A stretch of DNA of 64,000 bases. Origin: Winogradskyella psychrotolerans RS-3. Its GTDB lineage: Bacteria > Bacteroidota > Bacteroidia > Flavobacteriales > Flavobacteriaceae. How positions within the stretch are numbered: the stretch's first letter is position 1; each line of letters begins with the position of its first letter. The notes under the pieces are model-generated. The model was not told the DNA's origin, ran no database searches, and saw nothing but the letters and a program-made list of their open reading frames with translations. Location: positions 1 through 64,000 of the forward strand of contig NZ_ATMR01000060.1 in the NCBI RefSeq assembly GCF_000427335.1, in the 5' to 3' direction. Of the stretch, positions 47,543 through 57,900 are shown in pieces. The position numbers and the translations under genes are program-made.

Positions 47543-48562
47543 ATGATAGACAAGATAAAAGAACTCATAGCAGAAGCAGAAGCTTTTAAAGCACAGTCAA
47601 AAGAAGAGGTTGAAGCCTTTAGAATTAAATATTTAGGTTCCAAAGGGTATTTAAAAGCATTTTATGGCGAATTGAAAAATGTAGCGAACGATCAGAAACG
47701 TGAATTCGGACAAATAATTAACGAGCTTAAAGTTACAGCTGAAGCTAAAGTAAATGAATTAAAAGAAGCTTTAGAAAGTAAAGAAGAAGATAAAGGGATT
47801 TTTGGTGATTTATCGCGACCTGGTGAGCCAATTGCTATTGGTGCACGTCATCCTATTTCTATAGTTAAAAATGAGATTATCGATATCTTTTCACGGATTG
47901 GTTTTAACGTTAGTGAAGGGCCAGAAATTGAAGATGATTGGCATAATTTTACAGCATTGAACTTACCAGAATACCATCCGGCGAGAGATATGCAGGATAC
48001 GTTTTTTATTCAAACCGATCCAGATATTTTGTTGCGTACGCATACAAGTTCTGTACAAGTACGCTATATGGAAAATAACCAACCACCAATTCGTACTATT
48101 TCTCCGGGTCGTGTGTATAGAAATGAAGCGATTTCTGCACGTTCACATTGTTTCTTTCACCAAGTGGAAGGGTTATATATTGATAAAGATGTGAGTTTTG
48201 CAGATTTAAAACAAACACTTCAATACTTTACTACTGAGATGTTTGGGAAGTCTAAAATTAGATTACGTCCTTCATACTTTCCGTTTACTGAGCCAAGTGC
48301 AGAGGTAGATGTATATTGGGGATTAGAAACCGAAACAGATTATAAAATTACTAAAGGTACAGGTTGGTTAGAAATTATGGGCTGCGGAATGGTAGATCCT
48401 AATGTTTTAGAAAATTGTGGTATTGATTCTAAAGTATATTCTGGATTTGCTTTCGGAATGGGAATCGATCGTATTGCCATGCTATTAAACCAAATTAGCG
48501 ATATTAGATTGTTGAGTGAGAATGATGTGCGGTTTTTAGAACAGTTTAAATCAGCCTTATAA
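47543..48562 (+). CDS. pheS: Phenylalanine--tRNA ligase alpha subunit
   Basis: 339 aa. An N-terminal coiled-coil (about 1-90) that binds tRNA is followed by the class II catalytic core: motif 1 in GEPIAIGARHPISIVKNEI, HNFTALNLPEYHPARDMQDT, RTHTSSVQVRYM and SPGRVYRNEAISARSH (motif 2 region). Motif 3 is GFAFGMGIDRIAML. It forms the alpha2-beta2 enzyme with PheT, which is not in this window. The length is normal. The next gene begins three bases after its stop. Confidence 0.95.
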   Translation: MIDKIKELIAEAEAFKAQSKEEVEAFRIKYLGSKGYLKAFYGELKNVANDQKREFGQIINELKVTAEAKVNELKEALESKEEDKGIFGDLSRPGEPIAIGARHPISIVKNEIIDIFSRIGFNVSEGPEIEDDWHNFTALNLPEYHPARDMQDTFFIQTDPDILLRTHTSSVQVRYMENNQPPIRTISPGRVYRNEAISARSHCFFHQVEGLYIDKDVSFADLKQTLQYFTTEMFGKSKIRLRPSYFPFTEPSAEVDVYWGLETETDYKITKGTGWLEIMGCGMVDPNVLENCGIDSKVYSGFAFGMGIDRIAMLLNQISDIRLLSENDVRFLEQFKSAL

Positions 48563-48565
48563 ACC

Positions 48566-48961
48566 TTGAAAAAAGACATAAAAATTCCAGAAGTAAAAGA
48601 TGTTCATGTTGCGGTAGTGCAAGAAGAACATTTAGAATACAAAACTCAAGACTGGAATGCCTATATCATTAATAATAGCGATAAAGACTTAGATACTGTT
48701 CTTATTGTTACTAGAGGTTATAACGACACCAAAGTAACGCCTATAATGCGCCATACTATTGCAAAACTACCAGCAAGAAGTTATGCTAAGATTGAATATC
48801 TACAAGAAAAGGTTTTAGAGCTAAATAACGAGTTTAAAATCACGTTTTTTGAAGGCAATCAAATGTTTGATAAAACATATATATTCAGAAAAAACACAAT
48901 CAACGAAAAAGCTTTACAAGCTATTCCGTTGATGCAGTTGCGTGGTGTTTTGGTAAAGTAG
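48566..48961 (+). CDS. Conserved protein coupled to pheS, unknown function
   Basis: 131 aa from a TTG (MKKDIKIPEVKDVHVAVVQE) three bases after pheS. No ATG is available before the conserved segment YKTQDWNAYIINNSDKDLDT. The rest looks like a beta-sandwich: VLIVTRGYNDTKVTPIMRHT, IAKLPARSYAKIEYLQEKVL, FKITFFEGNQMFDKTYIF. Homologues sit downstream of pheS in many flavobacteria and are sometimes misnamed as the synthetase subunit, as I recall. Its role is unknown. It has neither a signal nor a synthetase motif. Confidence 0.72.
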   Translation: MKKDIKIPEVKDVHVAVVQEEHLEYKTQDWNAYIINNSDKDLDTVLIVTRGYNDTKVTPIMRHTIAKLPARSYAKIEYLQEKVLELNNEFKITFFEGNQMFDKTYIFRKNTINEKALQAIPLMQLRGVLVK

Positions 48962-49016
48962 GTATTAGCCATTGACCTTTAGCTAATAAGCAAACGGCTA
49001 ATAGCCAAAAGCACAA

Positions 49017-50018
49017 CTAATCCAACTTATCAGTCAATTTCTGAAACACTTTTTTAGCGTCTTTCCCTTCGTATAAAATATCATAAACGGCATTTATAAT
49101 AGGTAGCTGTGTTTTCTTTTTGTTCTTTTTATTTAATTCAAATGCACTTTTTGTGGCGTAGTAACCTTCTGCAACCATATTCATTTCCATTTGTGCAGAT
49201 TTTACAGTGTACCCTTTACCAATCATATTTCCGAACATGCGGTTTCTAGAAAATACAGAATAACCCGTTACTAATAAATCACCTAAGTATGCCGAGTTAT
49301 TAATATTGCGTTTCATCTTGTGCATCTTTTTGATGAAACGTTTCATTTCGCGAATAGAGTTACTCATCAATACACTCTGAAAATTGTCGCCATAACCCAA
49401 ACCATGAGCCATTCCGGCAGCAATAGCATAAATATTTTTCAGCATTACAGCGTATTCTATACCAATAACATCATCGCTCGTTTTTGTCTTAATGTAATCG
49501 CTCGATAAATTATCTGCAATGGCTTGTGCTTTCTTAGCATCGTCACATGCAATTGTTAAATAAGATAAACGCTCTAGTGCCACTTCTTCTGCGTGGCAAG
49601 GACCCGCGATAACAGCAATGTTTTCAAAGGGAATATTATATTCATCATGAAATTGCTCACCAACTAATTTGCCTGTTTCTGGCATAATACCTTTTACAGC
49701 AGATACTATGGTTTTCTTGCTAATGTCTGTGGTAAGTTTCTCTAATTCACCATGGATAAAAGCAGAAGGAATTACAAAAATTAGCACATCTGCCCAATCT
49801 GCTATTTCGTTAATATCATTACTCAGTTTTAGTTGTTCGGTTTTAAACTCCACCGAACTCAAATAACTTGGGTTATGTTGTTCTTTTAAGATGTGTTCTT
49901 TAGCATAAACGCTTCGCATATACCAACCAACTTCGTCTAAGTTTTCGCAAAGCATTTTTACAATGGCTGTAGCCCAGCTTCCTGCACCAAAAACAGCATA
50001 TTTTGTAGTATTACTCAT
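49017..50018 (-). CDS. gpsA: Glycerol-3-phosphate dehydrogenase [NAD(P)+]
   Basis: 333 aa. The N-terminal Rossmann motif is GAGSWATA at about residues 11-18, followed by FVIPSAFIHGEL, SAVKGIMPETG and IAGPCHAEEVA. The catalytic lysine is in VMLKNIYAIAAGMAHGLGYG, and the substrate-binding helix region includes AYLGDLLVTGYSVFSRNRMFG. It makes sn-glycerol 3-phosphate from dihydroxyacetone phosphate for phospholipids. It is leftward, convergent with the pheS pair, and ends in a gap with TTAGCC-like repeated words. Confidence 0.93.
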   Translation of the reverse strand: MSNTTKYAVFGAGSWATAIVKMLCENLDEVGWYMRSVYAKEHILKEQHNPSYLSSVEFKTEQLKLSNDINEIADWADVLIFVIPSAFIHGELEKLTTDISKKTIVSAVKGIMPETGKLVGEQFHDEYNIPFENIAVIAGPCHAEEVALERLSYLTIACDDAKKAQAIADNLSSDYIKTKTSDDVIGIEYAVMLKNIYAIAAGMAHGLGYGDNFQSVLMSNSIREMKRFIKKMHKMKRNINNSAYLGDLLVTGYSVFSRNRMFGNMIGKGYTVKSAQMEMNMVAEGYYATKSAFELNKKNKKKTQLPIINAVYDILYEGKDAKKVFQKLTDKLD

Positions 50019-50229
50019 AGTGTTTTAATCAAATTTGTAAATCAAAGTTACGGAAAATTTATAGAATCCTTCGAGCTAAAACCATGTTAACGCTTCGGTA
50101 TTTATAGACTTTATACATATGAAAATAATCAGGATAAATAGACTTTTTGTATTGTTTCAGATAACTTCTAAATATTTTTTGGCACGTCTTTTGAAAAGCT
50201 ATAATCAACCACCTTTAAAACGCTAGATT

Positions 50230-51195
50230 ATGAAAACGACAAAACTACTATTAGGATTTGCATTTATTGCAACAGTATTTACCTCGTGTTATGTTGAAGA
50301 AACAAATTATATAGAAGAACCATCAATTTCATTAAATCAGTTATTAAATTCTTACGATTTATGGTATGTAGACGTTAATGCCACACAAGGTTATGGGGAA
50401 ACACCATTTTTACAAATTGCTTTTACCGTATCGTTTAATAATGGTCGTATGTATGCTAATAATAATTTAGTTGGCTTTGGAAGTCAGGGTAGCGGCTATG
50501 GTGTACAAATTGGAAATTATGATGCTTATGATATGATTTTAGATGTAGACCATGTCATTGATGGCTTTGATAGCTTCGATGTGTACCAAGTAGATAATAA
50601 TACGATTGAATTATACAATCCTTATAATGACACATCTTATTTTTTAGAGGGTTACCAAAAATCTAATTTCGATTATGATTTTATCTTTTACGATAACATT
50701 CATTATTTCTTACAAGAATATGAAGCTTGGGAAAAAACATATACCAGTAATTATGGAGCGCTAAATGATTTTGATAACGAGAACTATTTGCAGTTTTTAT
50801 CTGGTGGAAACGATGCTACATTTAGAAGTTCGCAAGATCAAAACGTCTATAATACAAATAATATCTTTTGGGATTTTGTAGGTGATTATGGAGTAGGAGA
50901 TGTCTCTGGGAATAGCTACTTAAAAACATTAACATTAGATTATGATTTCTTCAACAATGAATACTTCGAATTGAGCGTTATTAATGATAGTACGGTAGAG
51001 TTGTACCATGCAAGCTCTGGGACGGTTTATGAATTTAGAGGAAGTGGCTATATACAATATTACAGAAGCACAGATGCAGAAGGGAAGTCAACTGCAGAAG
51101 TTGATAGGTTTAAAAAACGTAAGCAAAAAACAAAGAAAATAGAAAATATTAGAACAAATACACGAAACACCGTAGAGTCAATTTCAATTATATGA
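50230..51195 (+). CDS. Lipoprotein of unknown function
   Basis: 321 aa. MKTTKLLLGFAFIATVFTSC gives a lipoprotein signal with lipobox FTSC. The mature protein is acidic, rich in Tyr, Asn and Asp, with two similar halves. Each half has a LYNPYNDTSYFLEGY / LYHASSGTVYEFRGS strand pair and a YDLWYVDVNAT / IFWDFVGDYGVGDVSGN beginning. That suggests an internal duplication of a lipocalin-like or beta-sandwich unit. The last 35 residues are strongly basic (DRFKKRKQKTKKI), unlike the rest. Relatives in flavobacteria often carry an incorrect nicotinic-acid mononucleotide adenylyltransferase label. No catalytic motif is seen. Confidence 0.72.
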   Translation: MKTTKLLLGFAFIATVFTSCYVEETNYIEEPSISLNQLLNSYDLWYVDVNATQGYGETPFLQIAFTVSFNNGRMYANNNLVGFGSQGSGYGVQIGNYDAYDMILDVDHVIDGFDSFDVYQVDNNTIELYNPYNDTSYFLEGYQKSNFDYDFIFYDNIHYFLQEYEAWEKTYTSNYGALNDFDNENYLQFLSGGNDATFRSSQDQNVYNTNNIFWDFVGDYGVGDVSGNSYLKTLTLDYDFFNNEYFELSVINDSTVELYHASSGTVYEFRGSGYIQYYRSTDAEGKSTAEVDRFKKRKQKTKKIENIRTNTRNTVESISII

Positions 51196-51281
51196 TGGAA
51201 TTCAAATGGTGTTCTATGTGGACTTAAAAAAAACAATACGAACATACATATGAAACTAAATTTGGTTGGTTATTTAGTTTC

Positions 51282-51322
51282 AAAACGCTCAGTTAAAACA
51301 CTTGTTTTTACTGGGCGTTTTT
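51282..51322. terminator. Bidirectional terminator
   Basis: AAAACGCTCAGT (51282-51293) pairs with ACTGGGCGTTTT (51309-51320), extended by AAAA/TTTT and followed by TTCTTTTT. It separates the convergent lipoprotein and zinc-ribbon genes. Confidence 0.8.
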
Positions 51323-51326
51323 CTTT

Positions 51327-51932
51327 TTAATACGTTGAGTTATCATCCGAATTGTTTTTCCATTTTATCAGTCGAGATAACACGCTGTCATCAGTCCCAT
51401 ATCTTCTAAAAGAACCGGTTCGGTCATCGACGAATGCATTTAGTATTCTATCGCTAATTTTATCAATAAATAAGAAGTTTAATGCGTCTTTAACAATAGT
51501 AAATGGTGTTAATAGAAAACCTTTTCCAGACCACCATCCGGTAAAAAATGTAATTGCGATAGCGTTTAATTTTGCTGTTTTTCCACAGCTTGCACAAAGT
51601 ATTTGTTCATCCCTAGACGAACTAGTTCCAATTAAAAATGACTTTACCGTATGGGTTTCAAAACCTAATAATTTGGTTTTTTCGAAACATTTTGGACAGT
51701 GTTGATATTGAATTTTTTGAATAAGATTTTTACGTTCTAGGCCCTCAAATGATTTGGTTTTCGCATCAACCCAACTAATAAGACTTAGGTTTAACTGTCG
51801 TCTCGTAATTTCGTCCTTTAAAACGGTGAGGACTTCTTTTCTTAATCCTTTAGATTCATTTCTTGCTATGTTTTCAATTTTCGTATCAGGAAAACGTTTG
51901 TAGTTAGCTCTTATGTCTTCAATACTAAACAT
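51327..51932 (-). CDS. Zinc-ribbon-containing protein, unknown function
   Basis: 201 aa. CPKC near residue 79 and CASC near residue 112 form a probable four-cysteine zinc ribbon. The N-terminal 75 residues are helical and charged (VLKDEITRRQLNLSL). After the ribbon comes a weakly hydrophobic segment (AIAITFFTGWWSGKGFLLTP) and FVDDRTGSFRRYGTDDSVLS. It lies seven bases downstream of the TlpA-like gene, in the same direction, so it is probably co-transcribed. No family is recognised. Confidence 0.7.
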   Translation of the reverse strand: MFSIEDIRANYKRFPDTKIENIARNESKGLRKEVLTVLKDEITRRQLNLSLISWVDAKTKSFEGLERKNLIQKIQYQHCPKCFEKTKLLGFETHTVKSFLIGTSSSRDEQILCASCGKTAKLNAIAITFFTGWWSGKGFLLTPFTIVKDALNFLFIDKISDRILNAFVDDRTGSFRRYGTDDSVLSRLIKWKNNSDDNSTY

Positions 51933-51939
51933 AAAGCGT

Positions 51940-53241
51940 TTATAATTCCTTCAATAAAGCCTCTAATTCCTCAAAACCATAGGGTTTCGCTGTAATAAAT
52001 TTAGAGCCATCCAATATAAAATACATTGGTGTAGCAGAAATGCCATAGGTTTTTACAATTGGGTTGTCCCATTTTTCTAATCCAATTTGATGAATAAAAT
52101 CGGGGTAGTTTTTAATTTCTTTATTCCAATTTTTGTTATCCTCTTCTAATCCAAAAGCAACGACTTTTAGATTGGGTTTGTTTGCAACCATTTCTCTCAC
52201 CTGTGGTAATTCGCTTAAACAATGACTACAGCCACTACTCCAAAAAATAAGCAAATATTTTTTTGCACCTTCTAATTGGTGTAAGCTTGTTTTTTTGCCA
52301 TCTAAGGTAATTTCAAAATTGGGCGCTTTAGATCCTATTGAGGTGTTCTTAAAAGAAATGACCATATCTTCTAAAACTTTATTGTTTGTATTTTTTGCTA
52401 ATTCTAGCAAATAATTATCTGTTATATAATTTGCAATAGTATTATTTTTTAAGGCTACAAAACGGTGCCAAAGCATTTCTAGCATACTTGTTTTAATACT
52501 TAAATCGTCATTAGTAATCGCAGCTGCAACATCATCAATATGTTGTTTATAAGTGGCTTCACTTGGGTCTGCAACCATATTAAAAACATAAGCAGTAACG
52601 CGATCTATTAAGTAAGAAGAACTCTGTAATAGATAATCGCTAAAATCTACTTCACTTAAATAATACTGCTTAAGATTTTGTGAATAAGTACTAATGTCTT
52701 CATATTGTGTAGGAATATAAGGTCTGTTGGCTTTAATAAACTTAAAAACCAATTTGTCCTGAGCTAACTCTTCATAAGCCGTTTGTGTATCCTTTAAAGT
52801 TTTGAAAATAGCATTAAAACCTTTTTTATCATTATTCTCTTTAGAGTAATAATTGCTAATGGTTTGGTTGACCATTTCTATACTTTTTAAGTATGAATTC
52901 CAAAGTTTGTTTTCTTCAGAAACTTTAAATTCAACACCTTTTTCATGACTAAAATTAAAGGCAACAGTCTCTTTGCCATCATAGATGAAATCGAAATTAT
53001 TTTCTTCTGGTGGAATAGCATATACAATTTTGTAAATACCTGGCGTTAAAGTCGAATCTAATTGAATCTCAAAATTACCGTCGCTATCTAATTCTCCTCT
53101 GTTAACATAATTCGCACTTTCTGGTGTGGCGTGGTATAAAAAAGCATAACTAAAATCTTCGGCTGGTGAAAAAGAGCCCTTTACACTTTGAGCTTGTAAT
53201 AGTAAGGGTAAAACCAAAAGTAGGATTAATAATTTTTTCAT
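51940..53241 (-). CDS. TlpA-like thioredoxin-domain protein
   Basis: The ATG at 53241 (MKKLLILLLVLPLLLQAQ) gives a signal peptide and 433 aa. The open frame reaches 53313, but that would overlap the next gene and hide the signal. Residues about 20-130 form a DUF4369-like beta domain, a helical middle follows, and a thioredoxin domain covers about 300-433. The active site is CSHC in FWSSGCSHCLSELP, and the cis-proline is in ISATPMYFIL. It acts in the periplasm as a thiol-disulfide reductase. Its partner is unknown. Confidence 0.87.
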   Translation of the reverse strand: MKKLLILLLVLPLLLQAQSVKGSFSPAEDFSYAFLYHATPESANYVNRGELDSDGNFEIQLDSTLTPGIYKIVYAIPPEENNFDFIYDGKETVAFNFSHEKGVEFKVSEENKLWNSYLKSIEMVNQTISNYYSKENNDKKGFNAIFKTLKDTQTAYEELAQDKLVFKFIKANRPYIPTQYEDISTYSQNLKQYYLSEVDFSDYLLQSSSYLIDRVTAYVFNMVADPSEATYKQHIDDVAAAITNDDLSIKTSMLEMLWHRFVALKNNTIANYITDNYLLELAKNTNNKVLEDMVISFKNTSIGSKAPNFEITLDGKKTSLHQLEGAKKYLLIFWSSGCSHCLSELPQVREMVANKPNLKVVAFGLEEDNKNWNKEIKNYPDFIHQIGLEKWDNPIVKTYGISATPMYFILDGSKFITAKPYGFEELEALLKEL

Positions 53242-53276
53242 GGTATTGTATATTTTATAAAACTGTTCGCTAATTG

Positions 53277-53990
53277 TTATTTTATTTTTCGGCCTTTTAT
53301 TCCGGTTGCGCAACCGTAAAAATAATTGATATATTCGACTTCAAAATTATCTCTTTTAAAAATTTGAAAAGCATTTTTGGAATCGCCGAATGCTTCTGTA
53401 TAAATACCTAACATTTTATAAGTTTCTGGACTTCCTAAAAAGAGCTTTCCTAATAGCGGAACGATATTATTTAAGTAAAACATATAAAAAGGCTTTAAAA
53501 TATTATTTTTTGGAACAGATACATCAATTAAGGAAAACGTTCCAGTTGGTTTTAATAGTCTATCAATTTCATTTGCTAAAGCGTTTATTTGTTCTGCATT
53601 AAAGGTCTTTAATCCAAATCCAGAAATAATATAATCCGCAGATTCATCTTCTATTGAATTATGAAACACATCCTCCTTTAAAACTGTAATTTTAGAATGT
53701 GGAAATTTCAATTTGTTTTTCTCTGCTTGTTTAATCATTTCAGATGAAAAATCTACAGCGATGAGTTGTGAATTTATAGTGTTCTTATTAAGCACATGCT
53801 TCCAGCATTCTCCCATGCCTGTCATTAAATCTACTACCACTTTTCCGTCTTCAATATGTAGTGCTTTTACACATTGTTTTCTCCAACGTTCACTAAATCC
53901 GAACGATGTAAGATAATTCATATAAGCATACGAACTAGACATTTTATCAAATAGCTTTTCAACGAATTTTGGTTCGTAAATTTCTTTCAT
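53277..53990 (-). CDS. UbiE-like class I SAM methyltransferase
   Basis: 237 aa. MKEIYEPKFVEKLFDKMSSSYAYMN starts like UbiE/MenG enzymes (FDxMxxxYD). The SAM-binding motif I is VVDLMTGMGECW, which replaces the usual GTGD with TGMGE. LIAVDFSSEMIKQA and DYIISGFGLKTF follow. It resembles menaquinone methyltransferases but the altered motif and the divergent C-terminus suggest a paralogue with another substrate. The start of the TlpA-like gene lies 35 bases beyond its stop. Confidence 0.8.
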   Translation of the reverse strand: MKEIYEPKFVEKLFDKMSSSYAYMNYLTSFGFSERWRKQCVKALHIEDGKVVVDLMTGMGECWKHVLNKNTINSQLIAVDFSSEMIKQAEKNKLKFPHSKITVLKEDVFHNSIEDESADYIISGFGLKTFNAEQINALANEIDRLLKPTGTFSLIDVSVPKNNILKPFYMFYLNNIVPLLGKLFLGSPETYKMLGIYTEAFGDSKNAFQIFKRDNFEVEYINYFYGCATGIKGRKIK

Positions 53991-54055
53991 GCTTAAGACT
54001 TATTTACAACTAATGCTCACCATTGAAGACCTTCAATAATTAAGCCATTATAATT

Positions 54056-54920
54056 CTATTTTACCTTTTTAGATCTTATACTTTCAATAATTACTGTTAC
54101 CAATATTAAACTACCGCCAATAAATGTATTAGACGATGGTAATTCATTCAAAAAAAGAAGGCAATTATAATTCCAAATATAGGTTGTGTGCTACCAATAA
54201 TACTCGCTGTACTTGCTTTAAAGTATTTTAAACTATTAACAAACATGGTATGTCCAATAACCGTAGTTACTATAGCCAATAGCAAAACATAAGGATATTG
54301 TGTAGTAATATTAGAGGTATCCATAAAATATAAAACAGGAGCTAATACAACCGTTAATACTACAACTTGATAAAACATAAGCATGGTACCATTATACGTG
54401 GCTATATGTCCTTTTAGCATAAGAATTCTTAAGGCATAACAGATCGCTGAAAGTACACCAAATAGAATGCCTTGTAACTGACTGCTTTCTAAATCGAAAT
54501 CTGGAGCTAAAATATAGATACCAAGAAGTACCATAAGGCCTAAAACGATATGAATAGGGTCTAATTTTACTTTTGAAAATAAAGGTTCTAAAAGAGCTAT
54601 AATCACTGGGAAGGTAAATAGTGAAATCATTCCAATAGCTACGTTAGATCGCTTTAAGGCATAGAAGTAGAAAAGCCAATGGCCACCCATTAATAAAGCA
54701 GCAATAAAAAAGTAAAACGATCCTTTTTATTGTTGACCTTTAAGTTAATGCCTCTAAAAACACAGAAAAAGAAGAGTATAATTAAGGCTAAAATAGAACG
54801 CCACCATATAATTACAGGCGTTGGCATATCTATAAATTTACCTAAAGGACCAGAAGTGCTAAGACATACTGTGGCAACAATGAGCAATAAAAGGTGATTT
54901 GAATGACTTTTTTCATTCAT
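54056..54920 (-). pseudogene. EamA-family (drug/metabolite) transporter, two frameshifts
   Basis: Two frames form one ten-helix EamA protein. The first (54920-54690) has VATVCLSTSGPLGKFIDMPT and WWRSILALIILFFF and ends early. One extra base in the six-base run at 54706-54711 gives DRFTFFIAALLMGGHWLFYF, the conserved junction. The second frame ends at FGIIIAFFF. One extra base in the seven-base run at 54150-54156 adds LNELPSSNTFIGGSLILVTV and a basic tail, ending at a TAG at 54056-54058. The repaired length is 288 aa, normal for the family. The protein is an inner-membrane exporter or importer of unknown substrate and is probably intact in the organism. Confidence 0.85.
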
Positions 54921-54939
54921 TATATATCCTTTAAGGCCA

Positions 54940-57900
54940 TTAATGCTTGTTTGGTGTTTTTACTTTTTCGAATGTAAGTATTAAGCGTAATCCTTTTCGG
55001 GTTTGTTTTTCTTTCATTTTACATTTACCCGCATTCATCTGTACAAATTGTAAAACTTTAGTAAAAGCGTCGCTCTGATAAAAACCACTTTGCTGATCTT
55101 GAACAAAATAGCCAATCATTTTACCTTGTTTCATAATCAGTTTTTCAATACCCATTTTTGTAGCGATCCATTTTAAACGAACACTATCTAATAAGTCAGA
55201 AACTTGTGTAGGCAATTCTCCAAAACGGTCTATAATTTCAGTTTCAAATTTAGCGAGTTCTTCTTCTGTTTTTATGGCGTTAAGTTTGGTATAAAGATTT
55301 AAACGTTCGGTAATGTTGTTGATATAATCGTCTGGAAATAACAATTCGAAATCGGTATCAATGGTAATGTCTTTGACATATTGTTTAGGTTTACCATCGT
55401 CTTTATATAAATCTGAAAACTCAGTTTCTTTTAATTCGTCTATGGCTTCGTTTAAGATTTTCTGATAGGTATCAAATCCAATATCATTAATAAATCCACT
55501 TTGTTCTCCTCCTAGTAAATCTCCTGCGCCACGAATTTCTAAATCCTTCATGGCAATATTAAATCCGCTACCAAGCTCTGTAAATTGCTCTAAGGCTGAA
55601 ATACGTTTTCTAGCATCTGCTGTCATTGCAGAATATTCTGGAGTAATAAAATAACAGAATGCTTTTTTATTACTACGACCTACACGACCTCGCATTTGGT
55701 GTAAGTCACTCAATCCAAAATTATTCGCATTATTGATGAAAATAGTATTCGCATTTGGCACATCTAAACCACTTTCTACAATAGTGGTGGCTACTAAAAC
55801 ATCAAATTCACCATTCATAAAAGCGAGCATTAGATTTTCTAGTTTTTTACCATCGAGTTGCCCATGTCCAATGCCGATTTTTGCATCAGGCACTAAACGT
55901 TGAATCATACCCGCAACCTCCTTAATATTCTCTATTCTATTATGAATAAAATAAATCTGACCTCCACGTTGAATTTCATAACTCACCGCATCTCTAATCG
56001 TTTCTTCTCCAAAACGAATCACATGACTCTCTATAGGATATCTATTTGGTGGAGCCGTATTAATGACTGATAAATCTCGAGCAGCCATTAAACTAAATTG
56101 AAGTGTTCTTGGAATTGGTGTCGCTGTTAACGTCAGTACATCAACGTTTTCTTTTATGGTCTTTAATTTTTCTTTTACAGCAACACCAAACTTTTGTTCT
56201 TCATCAACAATTAGTAAGCCTAAATCTTTAAATTTACGTTTTTGCTCGCCAATTGATGTGTTCCTATAATAATATCAACACTTCCTTTTTCGAGTCCTTC
56301 TAAAGTTTCGCGTTTTTCTTTGGCTGTTCTAAAACGATTCACATAATCTACAGTCACCGGAAAATCCTTCAAACGTTCCTTAAATGTTCGTGAGTGTTGA
56401 TATGCTAAAATGGTTGTTGGTACTAAAACAGCAACTTGTTTGCCGTTATCTACAGCTTTAAAAGCCGCTCTAATCGCTACTTCAGTTTTACCAAATCCAA
56501 CGTCACCACAAATCAATCGATCCATTGGTCGTTCACTTTCCATATCAGCTTTTATATCTGCTGTAGATGTAATTTGATCTGGAGTATCTTCATAAATAAA
56601 AGAAGCTTCCAATTCCAATTGCATATGGCTATCTGGAGCGTACTGAAATCCTTTCTTTAATTTTCGTTTAGCATAAAGCTTTATAAGGTTGAAGGCAATT
56701 TCCTTAACCCTTGACTTTGTTTTTGTTTTAAAGTAGCCCAAGCTTTACTTCCTAACTTATAAATTGTTGGAGGCTTGCCATCCTTTCCGTTAAACTTGGT
56801 GATTTTATGTAAGGAGTGAATGCTAAGGTATAAAATATCGCGTTCGCCATACACTAACTTTATAGCTTCTTGTTTTTTGCCTTCAACATCTATTTTTTGA
56901 AGACCTCCAAACTTACCAATACCATGATCGATATGCGTAACGTAATCTCCAATTTCAAGGTTCGTCAATTCCTTTAAAGTGATGGCTTGTTTTTTAGCGT
57001 AACCATTTTTAAGATGGAATTTATGATAACGATCAAAAATCTGATGATCTGTATAAATGGCAAGCTTATGTTCGGTATCTATAAAACCTTGGTAAAGTGA
57101 AAGCACCACCGTTTTATAATGAACGGTTTGTTCCGCATCATCAAAAATATCGTGAAAACGTTTGGCTTGTTGTTCGCTTACACAAGCAATATAATTGGTT
57201 ATGCCGTTAGCGTGATTTTCGTTTAAATTTTCAATTAACAGATTAAACTGTTTGTTGAAAGCTGGTTGTGGCTTGGTGTAAAAGGCTATAAGTTGCTGCG
57301 CGAAAAAAGCTTCTGTTCCAAATTCTACTAAAGGGTATTCTAAAAATTGACGTTTTAATAAGTCAGAATTACAGAATAATTCTTCAGGAGAGGCATGTTT
57401 TACGTCACTTGATAAATTATTAAAAGCCTCTTCCGCTTTACCATAAAAATCATCAATTCTTGAAAATGTAAGTGATGCATTTTTAGAAAAAATAACGGTT
57501 TTATTCGAAATGTACTTCAGAAAACTTTCGCGTTGTTCAGCAATCATTTTATTGGCTACATTCGGAATAATGCTCACTTTCTTAATACGCTCCGTAGAGA
57601 GTTGTGTTTCTACATCAAAAGTTCTAATACTATCAACTTCATCTCCAAAAAATTCTATTCGGTAAGGCTCGTCATGCGAAAATGAAAAGACATCTACAAT
57701 ACCCCCTCTTACTGAGAAATCACCAGGTTCTGTGACAAAATCGACACGTTTAAATTTGTATTCGAATAACACTTCGTTAACAAAATCGATGCTTAAGTCA
57801 TTGCCAACTGAGATTTTTAATGTGTTTTTATCGAGTTCCTTTTTGGTTACTACCTTTTCAAAAAGCGCATCAGGATACGTCACAATAATACTCGGCTTTT

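Noticed and set aside
56220..56741. Middle mfd frame as a separate small helicase
   Set aside because: Its ends continue in frame-shifted Mfd sequence on both sides, and the joined length is exactly right for Mfd.
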